A stretch of DNA of 64,000 nt from an uncultured Anaerolineae bacterium (lineage in GTDB: Bacteria; Chloroflexota; Anaerolineae; Anaerolineales; Villigracilaceae). The notes under the pieces are model-generated. The model saw only the letters and a list, made by a program, of their open reading frames with translations, was not told the DNA's origin and did not search any database. Below are positions 50,075 through 58,315 of the stretch, in pieces (the stretch's first letter is position 1; each line of letters begins with the position of its first letter). Location of the stretch: contig CAIQVH010000033.1 of the NCBI GenBank assembly GCA_903875215.1, positions 41,345-105,344 on the forward strand, written 5' to 3'. The position numbers were made by a program, and so were the translations under genes.

Positions 50075-52354
50075 TCAGGGGGCTTGCCCCTCCTGAGTCG
50101 AAATAGCCACGCGAAACCCAAAGTTCGCGAAGCGGAAATCGGCAAAATGCCGGTGCCGGAAGGAGCAGTGGGCTGAACTGCGGTCGAAATAATAGGAACC
50201 ACCGCGCAAAACGCGCATCTCAGCATCCGGCGGCCCGTCTCCATCAAATTGGCTGCGCGTCCACTCGCGCACATTCCCGAGCATATCCAGCAAGCCAAAC
50301 GGGCTGGCGCCGCCCGGAAAAAGCCCCACCGGGGTCGTTTCGCCCAACCCAAGCTCGCTGGTGTTTGCATACAGGCCTGCGCGCGTCCCCCAGGGGTACG
50401 GGCGTTGATCCTGGTCGCCGCGTGCAGCTTTTTCCCATTCCGCCTCACTGGGCAGGCACACATTTTTCCCGCACTTCTGTCCCAGCCAGGCGCAGTATGC
50501 CTGCGCCTCGTGCCAACTGACGTTGACCACAGGATGAGCATCCAGCCCGGGCGCGAAGCGGCCCTCGCGCCACTCCTCGGGCGGCGCAGCGCCGCTGTCG
50601 CTGAGATACAGCGCATACTGGGCGTTCGTCACCGGTGTACGGGCTAACTGGAATTCCGGCAGAAAAACGCTCCGCGCCTCAGCCCCGGCGCCCATCCAGA
50701 ACTTGCCCTGCGGGATGGTCACCCACTCTGGCTCTCCATACGGCCCCTGCCAGAAAGCGGACTGCCCGGCGGCCCCCAGACGCGCCAGCGCTTTCAACAC
50801 TGCCGCTTTCTGGCGCAAGGCCGGGCCCAACGATCGCGCCAGCGGCGCGCGCGCCTGTTTCTTTAATTCCCGGATGACTGTCTTGATCAGATCCCGCTGG
50901 CCCAGGGCCGGGTCCGCTTCGAGCAGGCAGTTTGCCGCGAATAGTGCAAACTGACCTGACCTGCCGCCGCTTTCCGTTTTGGCGGCCAGCAGCCCCCGAA
51001 TCAGGGCCTCCACTTCCAGCGGATTCCTTTCCCCGAGAATTGCCGCAACCCAGACAATGCTCGTGTGCCACCACGGGTCGGTCAACCGCTCCAGCGCCAG
51101 AGCCGGCCCATTGGCCTGGCGGGCCAGCGCGCGCGCCGCCAGGTATTCCTGGAAGATGAAATGGGTGAACGCCAATTTCCCGGGCTGGGTCTGGCGAAGA
51201 ATGTCACCCAGAGGATTGAGCTGCTCGGGGAATTTTTCCGGTACTCTGCCAGCCGGGGTGAACCATTCCGCGGGCAGGATGTCGCGCAGGTCAGCCAGCG
51301 TCAGCTCGAGTTGACGCTGGGAGTGCATCCAAAAGGCGATCTCCTCCAGGGCGCGGAGCGCCTTCTCGTCTGCGGCCAGTAACTGCAAGGCATCATCCAG
51401 CAGGGCGGGGCGGCTTTGCGGGGTGCTTGTGCGGTTTGAATGCACCCGCAGGGCCAGGCTGAGCAGGAAGGGGTTGCCGGCCAGCGCCTGCCGGCTGGGA
51501 TTATTTTTCAAAGTAGTGAGAAAGGCTTCAGCGATGGTGTTATCCCCGGGCTGATCGGTTTGAGCCTGGCGCAGCCATGCCCGTGCAAAGGCGCGGGATT
51601 GCGCAGGCAGCAGGTCGCTCAATTGTACCCAGCCGAATTGGGGTCCGAGCCCGGCCGGGTCAAATTCTGCCAGCGGGCGGGTGGTGACGACACACCGGCA
51701 GGTTGGATGGATTTGGATAAATTCGGCGATTTGGCGCGCCAGCCGCTCTCGCAGCTCCGGGTTGGGCACTTCGTTCAACCCATCCAGCAGGAGCAGCAGC
51801 GACCCGTCTTCCAGCGCGGTTTCAACGGTCAGCGCCGGAACGGGCGCCGCGGTTAGCCAGGCCGGCAGCCGGGCAGTTGAATTTTTGGCGTGGGCGGGGT
51901 TTGCCGTTTCCATGTGGCGGCCCGCCTCGTGCAGGGATAGGATGACCGGCAGCAGGCGCGGTCCGGGGCTGTTGGGGTTGATCAGCGCGCGGGCGTGGGT
52001 CTTTGCCAGGTGCGCCAGCAGGCTGGATTTGCCGCTGCCTGGTGCGCCGAGTACTACCAGTTGTGGGTAACGCCGCAGTGCGCTGGCAAGAGTCAGTGGC
52101 GCAGCGCCGCCGTAGAATCCATCATCGCGGGTCGGGGCAATCCGGCCAATACGCCGGTCTAGCATGGTGAGGGGGAAGTGGAAAGTCTCCGGCGCGGCCA
52201 GCAGGTCGAGGTAGGTCTGCAAGTTGACGGGAATGACAGACGCCTCCGGCGCGCGGGGCGGCTCGAGAGGCGTGGAGGCGAAGGTATCCTGCAGCAGAGC
52301 AAAAGTTTGCCTGATTTTTTGGACGATTTTTTGGGGCGGGACGTTTTCAGGCAT
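50075..52354 (-). CDS. NACHT-type ATPase with C-terminal FGE/SUMF1 domain
   Basis: 759 aa. Short N-terminal helical region (1-60), NACHT/STAND ATPase with Walker A LGAPGSGKSS (about 102-111) and Walker B LLLLLDGLNEVP (about 186-197), winged/helical part with FTHFIFQEYLAARALARQ (the NACHT-associated helix), and a C-terminal FGE-like domain (about 540-750) with VTIPQGKFWMGAG, CLPSEAEWEKAARG, MLGNVREWT and RVLRGGSYYFD. STAND ATPases switch on after ligand sensing. Here the FGE fold is the likely sensor or target-binding end, since its catalytic cysteines are not evident. A role in immunity or programmed response is inference. 46 bases after the dead-transposase gene. Confidence 0.88.
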   Translation of the reverse strand: MPENVPPQKIVQKIRQTFALLQDTFASTPLEPPRAPEASVIPVNLQTYLDLLAAPETFHFPLTMLDRRIGRIAPTRDDGFYGGAAPLTLASALRRYPQLVVLGAPGSGKSSLLAHLAKTHARALINPNSPGPRLLPVILSLHEAGRHMETANPAHAKNSTARLPAWLTAAPVPALTVETALEDGSLLLLLDGLNEVPNPELRERLARQIAEFIQIHPTCRCVVTTRPLAEFDPAGLGPQFGWVQLSDLLPAQSRAFARAWLRQAQTDQPGDNTIAEAFLTTLKNNPSRQALAGNPFLLSLALRVHSNRTSTPQSRPALLDDALQLLAADEKALRALEEIAFWMHSQRQLELTLADLRDILPAEWFTPAGRVPEKFPEQLNPLGDILRQTQPGKLAFTHFIFQEYLAARALARQANGPALALERLTDPWWHTSIVWVAAILGERNPLEVEALIRGLLAAKTESGGRSGQFALFAANCLLEADPALGQRDLIKTVIRELKKQARAPLARSLGPALRQKAAVLKALARLGAAGQSAFWQGPYGEPEWVTIPQGKFWMGAGAEARSVFLPEFQLARTPVTNAQYALYLSDSGAAPPEEWREGRFAPGLDAHPVVNVSWHEAQAYCAWLGQKCGKNVCLPSEAEWEKAARGDQDQRPYPWGTRAGLYANTSELGLGETTPVGLFPGGASPFGLLDMLGNVREWTRSQFDGDGPPDAEMRVLRGGSYYFDRSSAHCSFRHRHFADFRFANFGFRVAISTQEGQAP

Positions 52355-52400
52355 TTATTTTGACGGGAAAAGGCAATTCAAGATCCTGACCGTGGCAACA

Positions 52401-52982
52401 TTATTCGAAAATTCCTTGCTGTCGGCGTGTAACCGCGATGAAGTTGCTGATGACATCCTGGGATTGGAGTTGGTTGCTGGCTGCAACAAAATAGCCGGGA
52501 GCCCAGAAATCGTTCGAAATATTTTGCTGTTTGAAGCGCGGGAACTCTTCAAAGATCCTGCGGGAGGTGTGCTGGCGGCTCAGGCGCATAAATTGGGCCG
52601 GATTGGCGGTCGGCGGCACGGTCATCAGCCACTGCATATATCCGGGCCGCACGATAATGCCATCCAGCCGCCAGCCATACGAAAGGCAGATATTTCGCAT
52701 CCACTCGGGTAAATAATCGCAGATGTCTCCGGTCAGGTGATGATTGATGAAACGGGGAATCAGGATGCAGCAATAGGCCAGGTCGATCGGGAATGTGGCA
52801 GCCGCGCTGGAAATCTCCGGGATGGCGGGAACTCTTTCGTCCTGGCTGGTTTCCAGCGGAGTTGGGTAGGGCTGCGTGGTGAAAACCCGGGGTTGCGCCG
52901 GTTGGAGTTCATCCTGTATTTTTTCTGTTTTCAAAGAGAATGATTCGAACGGGTTCACGAATACCTCGATAAGGCGGTGCAT
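52401..52982 (-). CDS. Y1-transposase-like protein with lost catalytic residues
   Basis: 193 aa. Residues about 68-190 follow the IS200-type TnpA fold: LTGDICDYLPEWMRNICL, then the strand region, then RRIFEEFPRF and DFWAPGYFVAA. The HUH site that should read P-D-H-V-H-L is PGYMQW (113-118), and the nucleophile Tyr in the final helix is Phe181 (ISNFIAV). Both catalytic elements are gone, so it cannot transpose; single-strand or hairpin DNA/RNA binding may remain. A 65-residue N-terminal extension is not part of TnpA. No insertion-sequence ends were seen. It is upstream of, and likely co-transcribed with, the NACHT-FGE gene. No clear ribosome site. Confidence 0.75.
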   Translation of the reverse strand: MHRLIEVFVNPFESFSLKTEKIQDELQPAQPRVFTTQPYPTPLETSQDERVPAIPEISSAAATFPIDLAYCCILIPRFINHHLTGDICDYLPEWMRNICLSYGWRLDGIIVRPGYMQWLMTVPPTANPAQFMRLSRQHTSRRIFEEFPRFKQQNISNDFWAPGYFVAASNQLQSQDVISNFIAVTRRQQGIFE

Positions 52983-53431
52983 CGGGTAAATTGACTTCTT
53001 TGGCTGGATGTTTCAGTCACCCAGCTGCACTGCTCGACATGATAGCATGTTTTTTTGGGGTTGGAGCGTAAAAGAATAAAATTCACGCAATATTAATGTA
53101 TTCTTCGCCCGTTCTTTATCCTGGTTTAGCGGGCTTTCTACTACACTGATTTCGTGGTCGACCGTCTGGATCCAATGATTCGCTCCAGGTGGAATCTCAG
53201 CCTTGAATTGCGGGCGCAGGCCCAATATCTGGAACTGCTCAATGGAAGCGACTGGTTTTCTAGCCCCTGTCAGAAGCACGCAACGCAAAATCTGACCAGG
53301 ACGCGGTCCTCGTGATTTGATTCATGGAATATTAATGCGGTTTTTCCCTGACTTTTACGAGGGCGATCCAGCCCAGTCCCTATAATAGTTTCAGCGCATA
53401 CATAAATTCAGCAAGAAGGAGAATTGTAAGC
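52983..53431. promoter_or_regulatory. Intergenic region upstream of the chemoreceptor gene
   Basis: 449 bases with no convincing gene. A TATAAT lies at 53381-53386, 46 bases before the chemoreceptor ATG and the best -10 candidate, without a good -35. The 18-mer at 53320-53337 recurs with three changes at 53081-53098, and similarity continues weakly downstream of both copies, as if a promoter segment had been duplicated 239 bases apart. The minus-strand frame at 53013-53288 is not supported as a gene. Confidence 0.4.
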
Positions 53432-55507
53432 ATGGACGCTCTAAATAATATCAAAACCAGTGTCAAATTAATTGGAAGTTTCCTGATCATTGCCATTCTG
53501 GCCGGGATCGTTGGAGTATTTGGCATCATTGATCTACGCAAGATCGATGATGCTGATACGCGCCTGTATCAGAACTATACGGTGCCGATCGGCCAGCTGG
53601 CGGAACTGGCTGTTGCTTTTCAACGCACACGTGTGAACCTGCGTGACTTGATCCTTGCTTCTGCACCCGATGAGCATGTGAAGTATGCCGGTACCATCAC
53701 TGAACTCGATCAGGAGATAAGCCGGGTTTCATCCGAATACGAACAATTGATCTTGTCTGATGAGATGAGAGCCACCTTTGGTGAGTTCACAGATGATTAT
53801 CAGACGTTTGTTGGGTATCGGGATCAGATTGTTGTTTTGGCGCAAGCTAACAAGGATGATGAGGCATTGAAGTTGCTGCGCGGCGATGCCTATCTAAGCG
53901 CCAAGGCGGCTGAAGCGGATATTGACAAAATGGTGTCTATGAAGGTGGCGGATGCTCAGACCACCTCGGATAATAATACTGTGACTGCCGACCAGGCGGT
54001 CAACACCATGCTGATCATTGTCATCGGCAGCGTGTTATTGGCGATTGGGCTGGGGATTGTGATTTCCCGCAGTATCGCGGTTCCGCTGGGGCTGGTGACG
54101 CAGATGTCGCGCGCGCTGGCCGTGGGTGACCTGGTGCGCGATGTGAGCGAGAAGGAAAAGGATCGCGTGCGCTTGCGCAAGGATGAGATCGGCGAAATTG
54201 GCAAGTCGTTTGACGACCTTATCAATTATATGCAGGGTATGGGTGTGGCGGCAGCGGCCATCGCGAATCGCGACCTGACGGTGTCGGTTACGCCCAATTC
54301 TGAAAAAGATGAGCTCGGAAATGCGTTTGCCACGATGGTTTCCAGGCTGCGTGAGGTGATCAGCCAGGTGGCTGAGAGCGCCAGCGCGGTATCGGCTGCG
54401 GCGGCTCAGTTGTCAACGGCTGCGGAACAATCGGGCGAGGCAACGGGTCAGATTGCGACGACGATCCAGCAGGTGGCGCTTGGGACTGCGCAGCAGACTG
54501 AAGGCGTGACCAAGACCTCGGGTTCGGTGGAACAGATGAGCCGGGCGATCGAGGGGGTGGCAAAGGGCGCGCAGGAGCAGGCGAAGGCCATCAGCAAGGC
54601 ATCGCAGGTGACTTCGCGGATCAGCGCGTCGATTGACCAGGTGGCGAATAATGCCCAGGCCGTGACGCGCGATTCGGCGGAAGCGGCGCGCCATTCGCGC
54701 GATGGTGCGAAGACGGTCAAGGAGACGATCAGCGGTATGGAAACCATCCGCAGCAAGGTCGGTTTCTCGGCGGCGAAGGTGGAGGAAATGGGTGCACGCT
54801 CGGGCGAGATTGGCGCGATCGTGGAGACGATTGAGGATATCGCTTCCCAGACGAATCTGCTGGCGCTGAATGCCGCCATTGAGGCGGCGCGGGCCGGTGA
54901 GCAGGGCAAGGGTTTTGCGGTGGTTGCGGATGAAGTACGCAAGCTGGCGGAGCGCTCGAGCCTGGCGACGAAAGAGATTGCGGCACTGATCAAGGGTATC
55001 CAGAAGACGGTCAGCGAGGCGGTCAGCGCGATGAAGGAATCGGCCGGTGAGGTTGAGGCAGGTGTGGAGCGCGCGAATTCGGCAGGTGACGTGTTGGAGA
55101 GTATTCTGACGGCGGCCGAGTCGGTTTATAAGCAGGCTGAGGAAGCTGGCGTAACAGCGTCGAAGGTGAGCTCGGCGGCGGCGGAGTTGGTTGAGGCGGT
55201 GGATGCGGTTTCGGCGGTGATCGAAGAGAATACCGCGGCAACCGAGCAAATGGCGGCGAACTCCAGTGAGCTGACGCAGGCGATTGAGAATATTGCCAGC
55301 GTGAGCGAGGAAAACAGCGCTGCAGTGGAGGAAGTGTCCGCTTCGACCGAGGAAGTTTCGGCGCAGGTGGAGGAAGTCTCGGCTTCAGCTTCCGCGCTGA
55401 TGGAGATGGCGGAAAATCTGCAGCATGCGGTGGCACAGTTCAAGTTGAGCCTGGATGCCGGGTCGCCGGCTGTCAAGTCTGCGCTGCCCGCCAGTGTCCG
55501 GAAGTAA
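53432..55507 (+). CDS. Methyl-accepting chemotaxis protein
   Basis: 691 aa. Membrane helix (about 11-31), a four-helix-bundle ligand domain (about 35-185) of the 4HB_MCP type, second helix (about 190-212), HAMP (about 213-270), then the cytoplasmic signalling hairpin with the tip [40 protein letters not shown] (written here in two pieces, about 470-509). The C-terminus has no CheR-tethering pentapeptide. AAGGAG about 10 nt before ATG. Paired with cheW downstream. CheA, CheB and CheR are not in the window. Confidence 0.96.
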   Translation: MDALNNIKTSVKLIGSFLIIAILAGIVGVFGIIDLRKIDDADTRLYQNYTVPIGQLAELAVAFQRTRVNLRDLILASAPDEHVKYAGTITELDQEISRVSSEYEQLILSDEMRATFGEFTDDYQTFVGYRDQIVVLAQANKDDEALKLLRGDAYLSAKAAEADIDKMVSMKVADAQTTSDNNTVTADQAVNTMLIIVIGSVLLAIGLGIVISRSIAVPLGLVTQMSRALAVGDLVRDVSEKEKDRVRLRKDEIGEIGKSFDDLINYMQGMGVAAAAIANRDLTVSVTPNSEKDELGNAFATMVSRLREVISQVAESASAVSAAAAQLSTAAEQSGEATGQIATTIQQVALGTAQQTEGVTKTSGSVEQMSRAIEGVAKGAQEQAKAISKASQVTSRISASIDQVANNAQAVTRDSAEAARHSRDGAKTVKETISGMETIRSKVGFSAAKVEEMGARSGEIGAIVETIEDIASQTNLLALNAAIEAARAGEQGKGFAVVADEVRKLAERSSLATKEIAALIKGIQKTVSEAVSAMKESAGEVEAGVERANSAGDVLESILTAAESVYKQAEEAGVTASKVSSAAAELVEAVDAVSAVIEENTAATEQMAANSSELTQAIENIASVSEENSAAVEEVSASTEEVSAQVEEVSASASALMEMAENLQHAVAQFKLSLDAGSPAVKSALPASVRK

Positions 55508-55554
55508 GGTCCCTTTTAGGGGTATATCCCTGAAAGATTGGAGAGTAAAAAACG

Positions 55555-56016
55555 ATGGAACAACAACTGGTGGTTTTTGAACTGGCAAATGAGTATTATG
55601 GCATCAATATTGCCATGGTGGAAAGCATCATCAAGATGCAGGCAATTACGCAGCTGCCCCAGGCGCCTTATTATGTGAAGGGGGTTACGAATTTGCGCGG
55701 CAGTGTATTGCCGGTGATAGATTTGCGCCTGCGGTTTGGCCTGGAGGTGCAGGAAAACACCAAGCAGACGCGCGTGATCATTGTGACGATGGGCAGTCTG
55801 AAAGTGGGCGTGGTGGTGGATGGCGTTTCGGAGGTGCTGCGGGTTTCGGATGAGACCATCGAGCCTCTGCCGCCGATGGTCAGCTCGGTCAATTCTGCTT
55901 TCTTAAAAGGAATTGCCCGCATGCAGGACCGGTTGATCATTTTGTTGGAGTTGGGCAAGGTTTTGGACACGGAAGAACAACAAGCGCTGGCAGTCATGCC
56001 TGCGCGGGCGGCCTGA
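55555..56016 (+). CDS. cheW: Chemotaxis coupling protein CheW
   Basis: 153 aa, the whole length being a CheW domain: LVVFELANEYYGINIAMVES (about 4-23), YYVKGVTNLRGSVLPVIDLR (about 41-60) and VVDGVSEVLRVSDETIE. Links receptors to the CheA kinase. Ribosome site GGAGAG; 47 bases after the chemoreceptor gene, so co-expressed with it; followed by a terminator. Confidence 0.97.
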   Translation: MEQQLVVFELANEYYGINIAMVESIIKMQAITQLPQAPYYVKGVTNLRGSVLPVIDLRLRFGLEVQENTKQTRVIIVTMGSLKVGVVVDGVSEVLRVSDETIEPLPPMVSSVNSAFLKGIARMQDRLIILLELGKVLDTEEQQALAVMPARAA

Positions 56017-56035
56017 GCACCCTCTGGCTGACAGC

Positions 56036-56063
56036 AAAAACGCACCCACCCGGGTGCGTTTTT
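56036..56063 (+). terminator. Intrinsic terminator after cheW
   Basis: A 12-bp stem (56036-56047 with 56052-56063), ACCC loop and T-rich 3' arm. Symmetric A/T ends. Confidence 0.9.
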
Positions 56064-56201
56064 GTTTCAGCCAGGCCAGGCGGTTGGTTGGAATCTGGCG
56101 CATGGAGCGCCTTGCAAAAATGACATGATTCTGTGCCGGGACGGGGCAAACAGGGTGCATACTTCCAGTTTTGCAAGGCAGGAGTGAGTCGTATGCATTG
56201 G

Positions 56202-56210
56202 TGATATTAT
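56202..56210 (+). promoter_or_regulatory. Candidate extended -10 of the subtilase transcript
   Basis: TGATATTAT reads TG-N-TATTAT, about 20 bases before the riboswitch aptamer, a fitting transcription start. No clear -35. An 11-bp perfect inverted repeat (56109-56119 with 56169-56179) lies just upstream and could be an operator. Confidence 0.45.
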
Positions 56211-56228
56211 CCGCCTCGTAAAGAACTG

Positions 56229-56313
56229 AAAAGGCAAAATCGGTGAAAGCCGGTGACGCAAAGCCAAGGGTCTAAGACCAATATCAGGTTATGATTGCCA
56301 GGCCGCCATTGTT
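56229..56313 (+). ncRNA. c-di-GMP-I (GEMM-I) riboswitch aptamer, second copy
   Basis: Same consensus as the copy at 26951: AAGGCAAAA, P2 CGGTGAAAGCCG with GAAA tetraloop, GACGCAAAG, a P3 arm (56261-56300) and the closing GCCAGGCCGCC. It lies in the 380-base leader of the subtilase gene, 85 bases before the ATG. Confidence 0.93.
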
Positions 56314-56336
56314 GAGACAGCAAATTTGCTTGTCTT

Positions 56337-56372
56337 ACAGGCCTAGCGGGTTCGCCAGGTCTGTTGTGTTTG
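56337..56372 (+). terminator. Possible riboswitch expression-platform hairpin
   Basis: ACAGGCCTAGCG and CGCCAGGTCTGT (56337-56348 with 56353-56364) form a 12-bp stem with one mismatch and one G-T pair, a GGTT loop, then TGTGTTT. The T tail is interrupted, so it may be a terminator or a regulatory hairpin before the AGGAGG site at 56387. Confidence 0.55.
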
Positions 56373-56397
56373 AGAATAGGATTTACAGGAGGTCGTT

Positions 56398-58227
56398 ATG
56401 AAAGCACAAAAGTTAGTTACTCTTTTCCGCATTTCGCTTGCAGCACTGATCGTGATGGTGCTTTTGGGCGCAGCCGGGAGTGTTCCGGCGGTTTCTGCTG
56501 CCCAACAGTCTTATATCGTTCAGGCGACGAGCACGGATCTGGCCGCCCAGCTGGTTGAAAAGCATGGCGGCATGGTGACTTCGCGGCTGGAGATTATTCG
56601 CGCTGTGGGAGCCACGCTGACTGGTGCCGGAGTTTCCCAGCTGAAGCTGGAAAAAGGCATTGTGGCGGTGACGCTGAACAGCGCCGTCAACACCAGCGAC
56701 AGCTCCAAACCAGGTGATAAAGAAAAAGAAAAAGAGAAGAATAAGGGCGTGCCCTCTGCCGATTTCCCCAATGTGGTTGGCGCGGATGTAGTCTGGCAGG
56801 GTGGTGTGACCGGCGCCGGTGTGACTGTGGCGGTGATCGATACCGGTCTGGGTGGCGATTTGGCTGCTCTGACGAAAGGTATTGATAACAAAGCCGGGCG
56901 CATTGTGGCCTGGAAGGACTTCGTCAATAGCAAGAACAAGAAACCGGTCGATCCCAATGGTCATGGTTCGCATGTGGCCGGCATTATCGCCAACAGCCAG
57001 AAAGGCGCAGATGGCGAATGGAATGGCGTCGCTCCGGGCGTCAATCTGATCGGTGTGCGTGTTCTGGATGAACAAGGCTATGGCACTTACGAGAAGGTTA
57101 TTTCCGGTTTGCAGTGGGTGCTGGAAAACAAGGATCGCTATAACATCCGCGTGGTGAACCTTTCGCTGGTGGCCCCGGCCCAGTCTGCTTACTGGGCGGA
57201 TCCGCTCGACCAGGCCGTGACGGCTGTGTGGGCCAGCGGCATGACGGTGGTCGTTGCGGCGGGTAACAGCGGCCCGGACCCCATGAGCATTACCGTACCC
57301 GGCAACAACCCCTACGTGATCACGGTGGGAGCTTATACTGATAACTATACTCCCAACGATTGGAATGATGATTACCTGGCCCCGTTCTCCTCGGCCGGCC
57401 CGACGCTGGATGGCTTTGTCAAGCCTGATCTGGTTGCCCCAGGCGCGCACATGGTCTCGGTACTGCCGGATGATTCTGTGCTGGCAAAACAGTACCCGGC
57501 CAATCGCTTGAGCGAAAAATACTTCACTCTGGCAGGCACTTCGCAGGCTACTGGGGTTGTCTCGGGCATTGCGGCGCTGGTGATTGCCAACAACCCCGCG
57601 CTGACCCCTGACGAAGTCAAGATGCGCCTGACCGGCACGGCTTTGCCTTGGGTGGATGCGACCTCGACCGACGCGCTGTACAGCATGTGGCAGCAGGGCG
57701 CTGGAATTGCCAATGCTCCTGACGCGGTCTCGGCCTCGGTGGAGGGCGTTGCCAATGCCGATATGGATATTCAGGCTGACCTGGCTGGTGTGACCCATTA
57801 TGAAGGTCATTCGTATTATGACGAAGCCAGCGGGAATTTCCGTCTCTTTGATCCTTATGCCGAGTGGGCGGGTGGTTACGGAAATTGGGACGGTACTTAT
57901 GCATCTTACACCGGTGCTCACAGTACCTGGACTGATGGCTTTGGTGCCTGGTCTGGTGCCCGTGGTGCCTGGTCTGGTGCTCGTGGTGCCTGGTCTGGTG
58001 CTCGTGGTGCCTGGTCTGGTGCTCGTGGTGCCTGGTCTGGTGCCCGTGGCGCCTGGTCTGGCGGTTACAGCGCTTGGGCTGGCGCCCGCGGCGCCTGGTC
58101 TGGTGCCCGTGGTGCCTGGTCTGGTGCCATTACGGATCCCGCTTTCTTAGATAAATACGCTGCCGGGGAAGGCCCAGACGCTGCTGTTTCCAAGGCGATG
58201 ATTTCTTTCTTCTTGCAGGATCATTAA
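56398..58227 (+). CDS. Secreted subtilisin-like (S8) protease with Trp-rich tail repeats
   Basis: 609 aa. Signal peptide (1-35, ending AVSAA), I9-type propeptide (about 37-95), a Lys/Glu-rich spacer, and a peptidase S8 domain with D148 (AVIDTG), H189 (DPNGHGSHVAG), oxyanion Asn in AAGNSGP and S382 (AGTSQATG). From residue 516 a tail of nine heptads, mostly GAWSGAR, then a short acidic/helical end. The tail may bind a glycan or the cell surface or form a flat beta structure; that is inference. The catalytic set is complete, so it should be active. Riboswitch control in its leader ties it to c-di-GMP level, recalling c-di-GMP-regulated proteases that release adhesins in other bacteria. Strong AGGAGG site. 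Confidence 0.93.
   Translation: MKAQKLVTLFRISLAALIVMVLLGAAGSVPAVSAAQQSYIVQATSTDLAAQLVEKHGGMVTSRLEIIRAVGATLTGAGVSQLKLEKGIVAVTLNSAVNTSDSSKPGDKEKEKEKNKGVPSADFPNVVGADVVWQGGVTGAGVTVAVIDTGLGGDLAALTKGIDNKAGRIVAWKDFVNSKNKKPVDPNGHGSHVAGIIANSQKGADGEWNGVAPGVNLIGVRVLDEQGYGTYEKVISGLQWVLENKDRYNIRVVNLSLVAPAQSAYWADPLDQAVTAVWASGMTVVVAAGNSGPDPMSITVPGNNPYVITVGAYTDNYTPNDWNDDYLAPFSSAGPTLDGFVKPDLVAPGAHMVSVLPDDSVLAKQYPANRLSEKYFTLAGTSQATGVVSGIAALVIANNPALTPDEVKMRLTGTALPWVDATSTDALYSMWQQGAGIANAPDAVSASVEGVANADMDIQADLAGVTHYEGHSYYDEASGNFRLFDPYAEWAGGYGNWDGTYASYTGAHSTWTDGFGAWSGARGAWSGARGAWSGARGAWSGARGAWSGARGAWSGGYSAWAGARGAWSGARGAWSGAITDPAFLDKYAAGEGPDAAVSKAMISFFLQDH
57943..58128 (+). repeat. Nine 21-bp tandem repeats in the subtilase tail
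   Basis: Units of 21 bp encoding GAWSGAR, five near-identical at 57943-58047, then GAWSGGY, SAWAGAR, GAWSGAR and a final GAWSGA. Third-base differences (GCC/GCT, CGT/CGC) mark units of different age. Confidence 0.93.
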
Positions 58228-58252
58228 AATAATCGCAGGATGCAGGATTATG

Positions 58253-58287
58253 AAACCCCCACGCTTCACAAAGCGTGGGGGTTTTTT
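58253..58287 (+). terminator. Intrinsic terminator of the subtilase gene
   Basis: A 14-bp perfect stem (58253-58266 with 58271-58284), CACA loop and six T (58282-58287). The convergent cyclase gene stops 29 bases further on. Confidence 0.95.
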
Positions 58288-58315
58288 GTGTTGTTTGAAT
58301 GTTGCTTAGATCTGG

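Noticed and set aside
50075..52354. Diversity-generating retroelement target
   Set aside because: FGE folds can be such targets, but no reverse transcriptase or template repeat is in the window; only suggested as a genome-wide check.
52401..52982. Active IS200-type insertion sequence
   Set aside because: Catalytic HUH and Tyr are replaced and no terminal hairpins or companion tnpB were seen.
53013..53288. Minus-strand 91-codon open frame upstream of the dead-transposase gene
   Set aside because: No recognisable domain, no ribosome site, and it overlaps the chemoreceptor promoter region.
57943..58128. CRISPR-like array
   Set aside because: The repeats are contiguous 21-bp coding units without spacers; the same holds for the arrays at 13060-13389 and 28261-28515.
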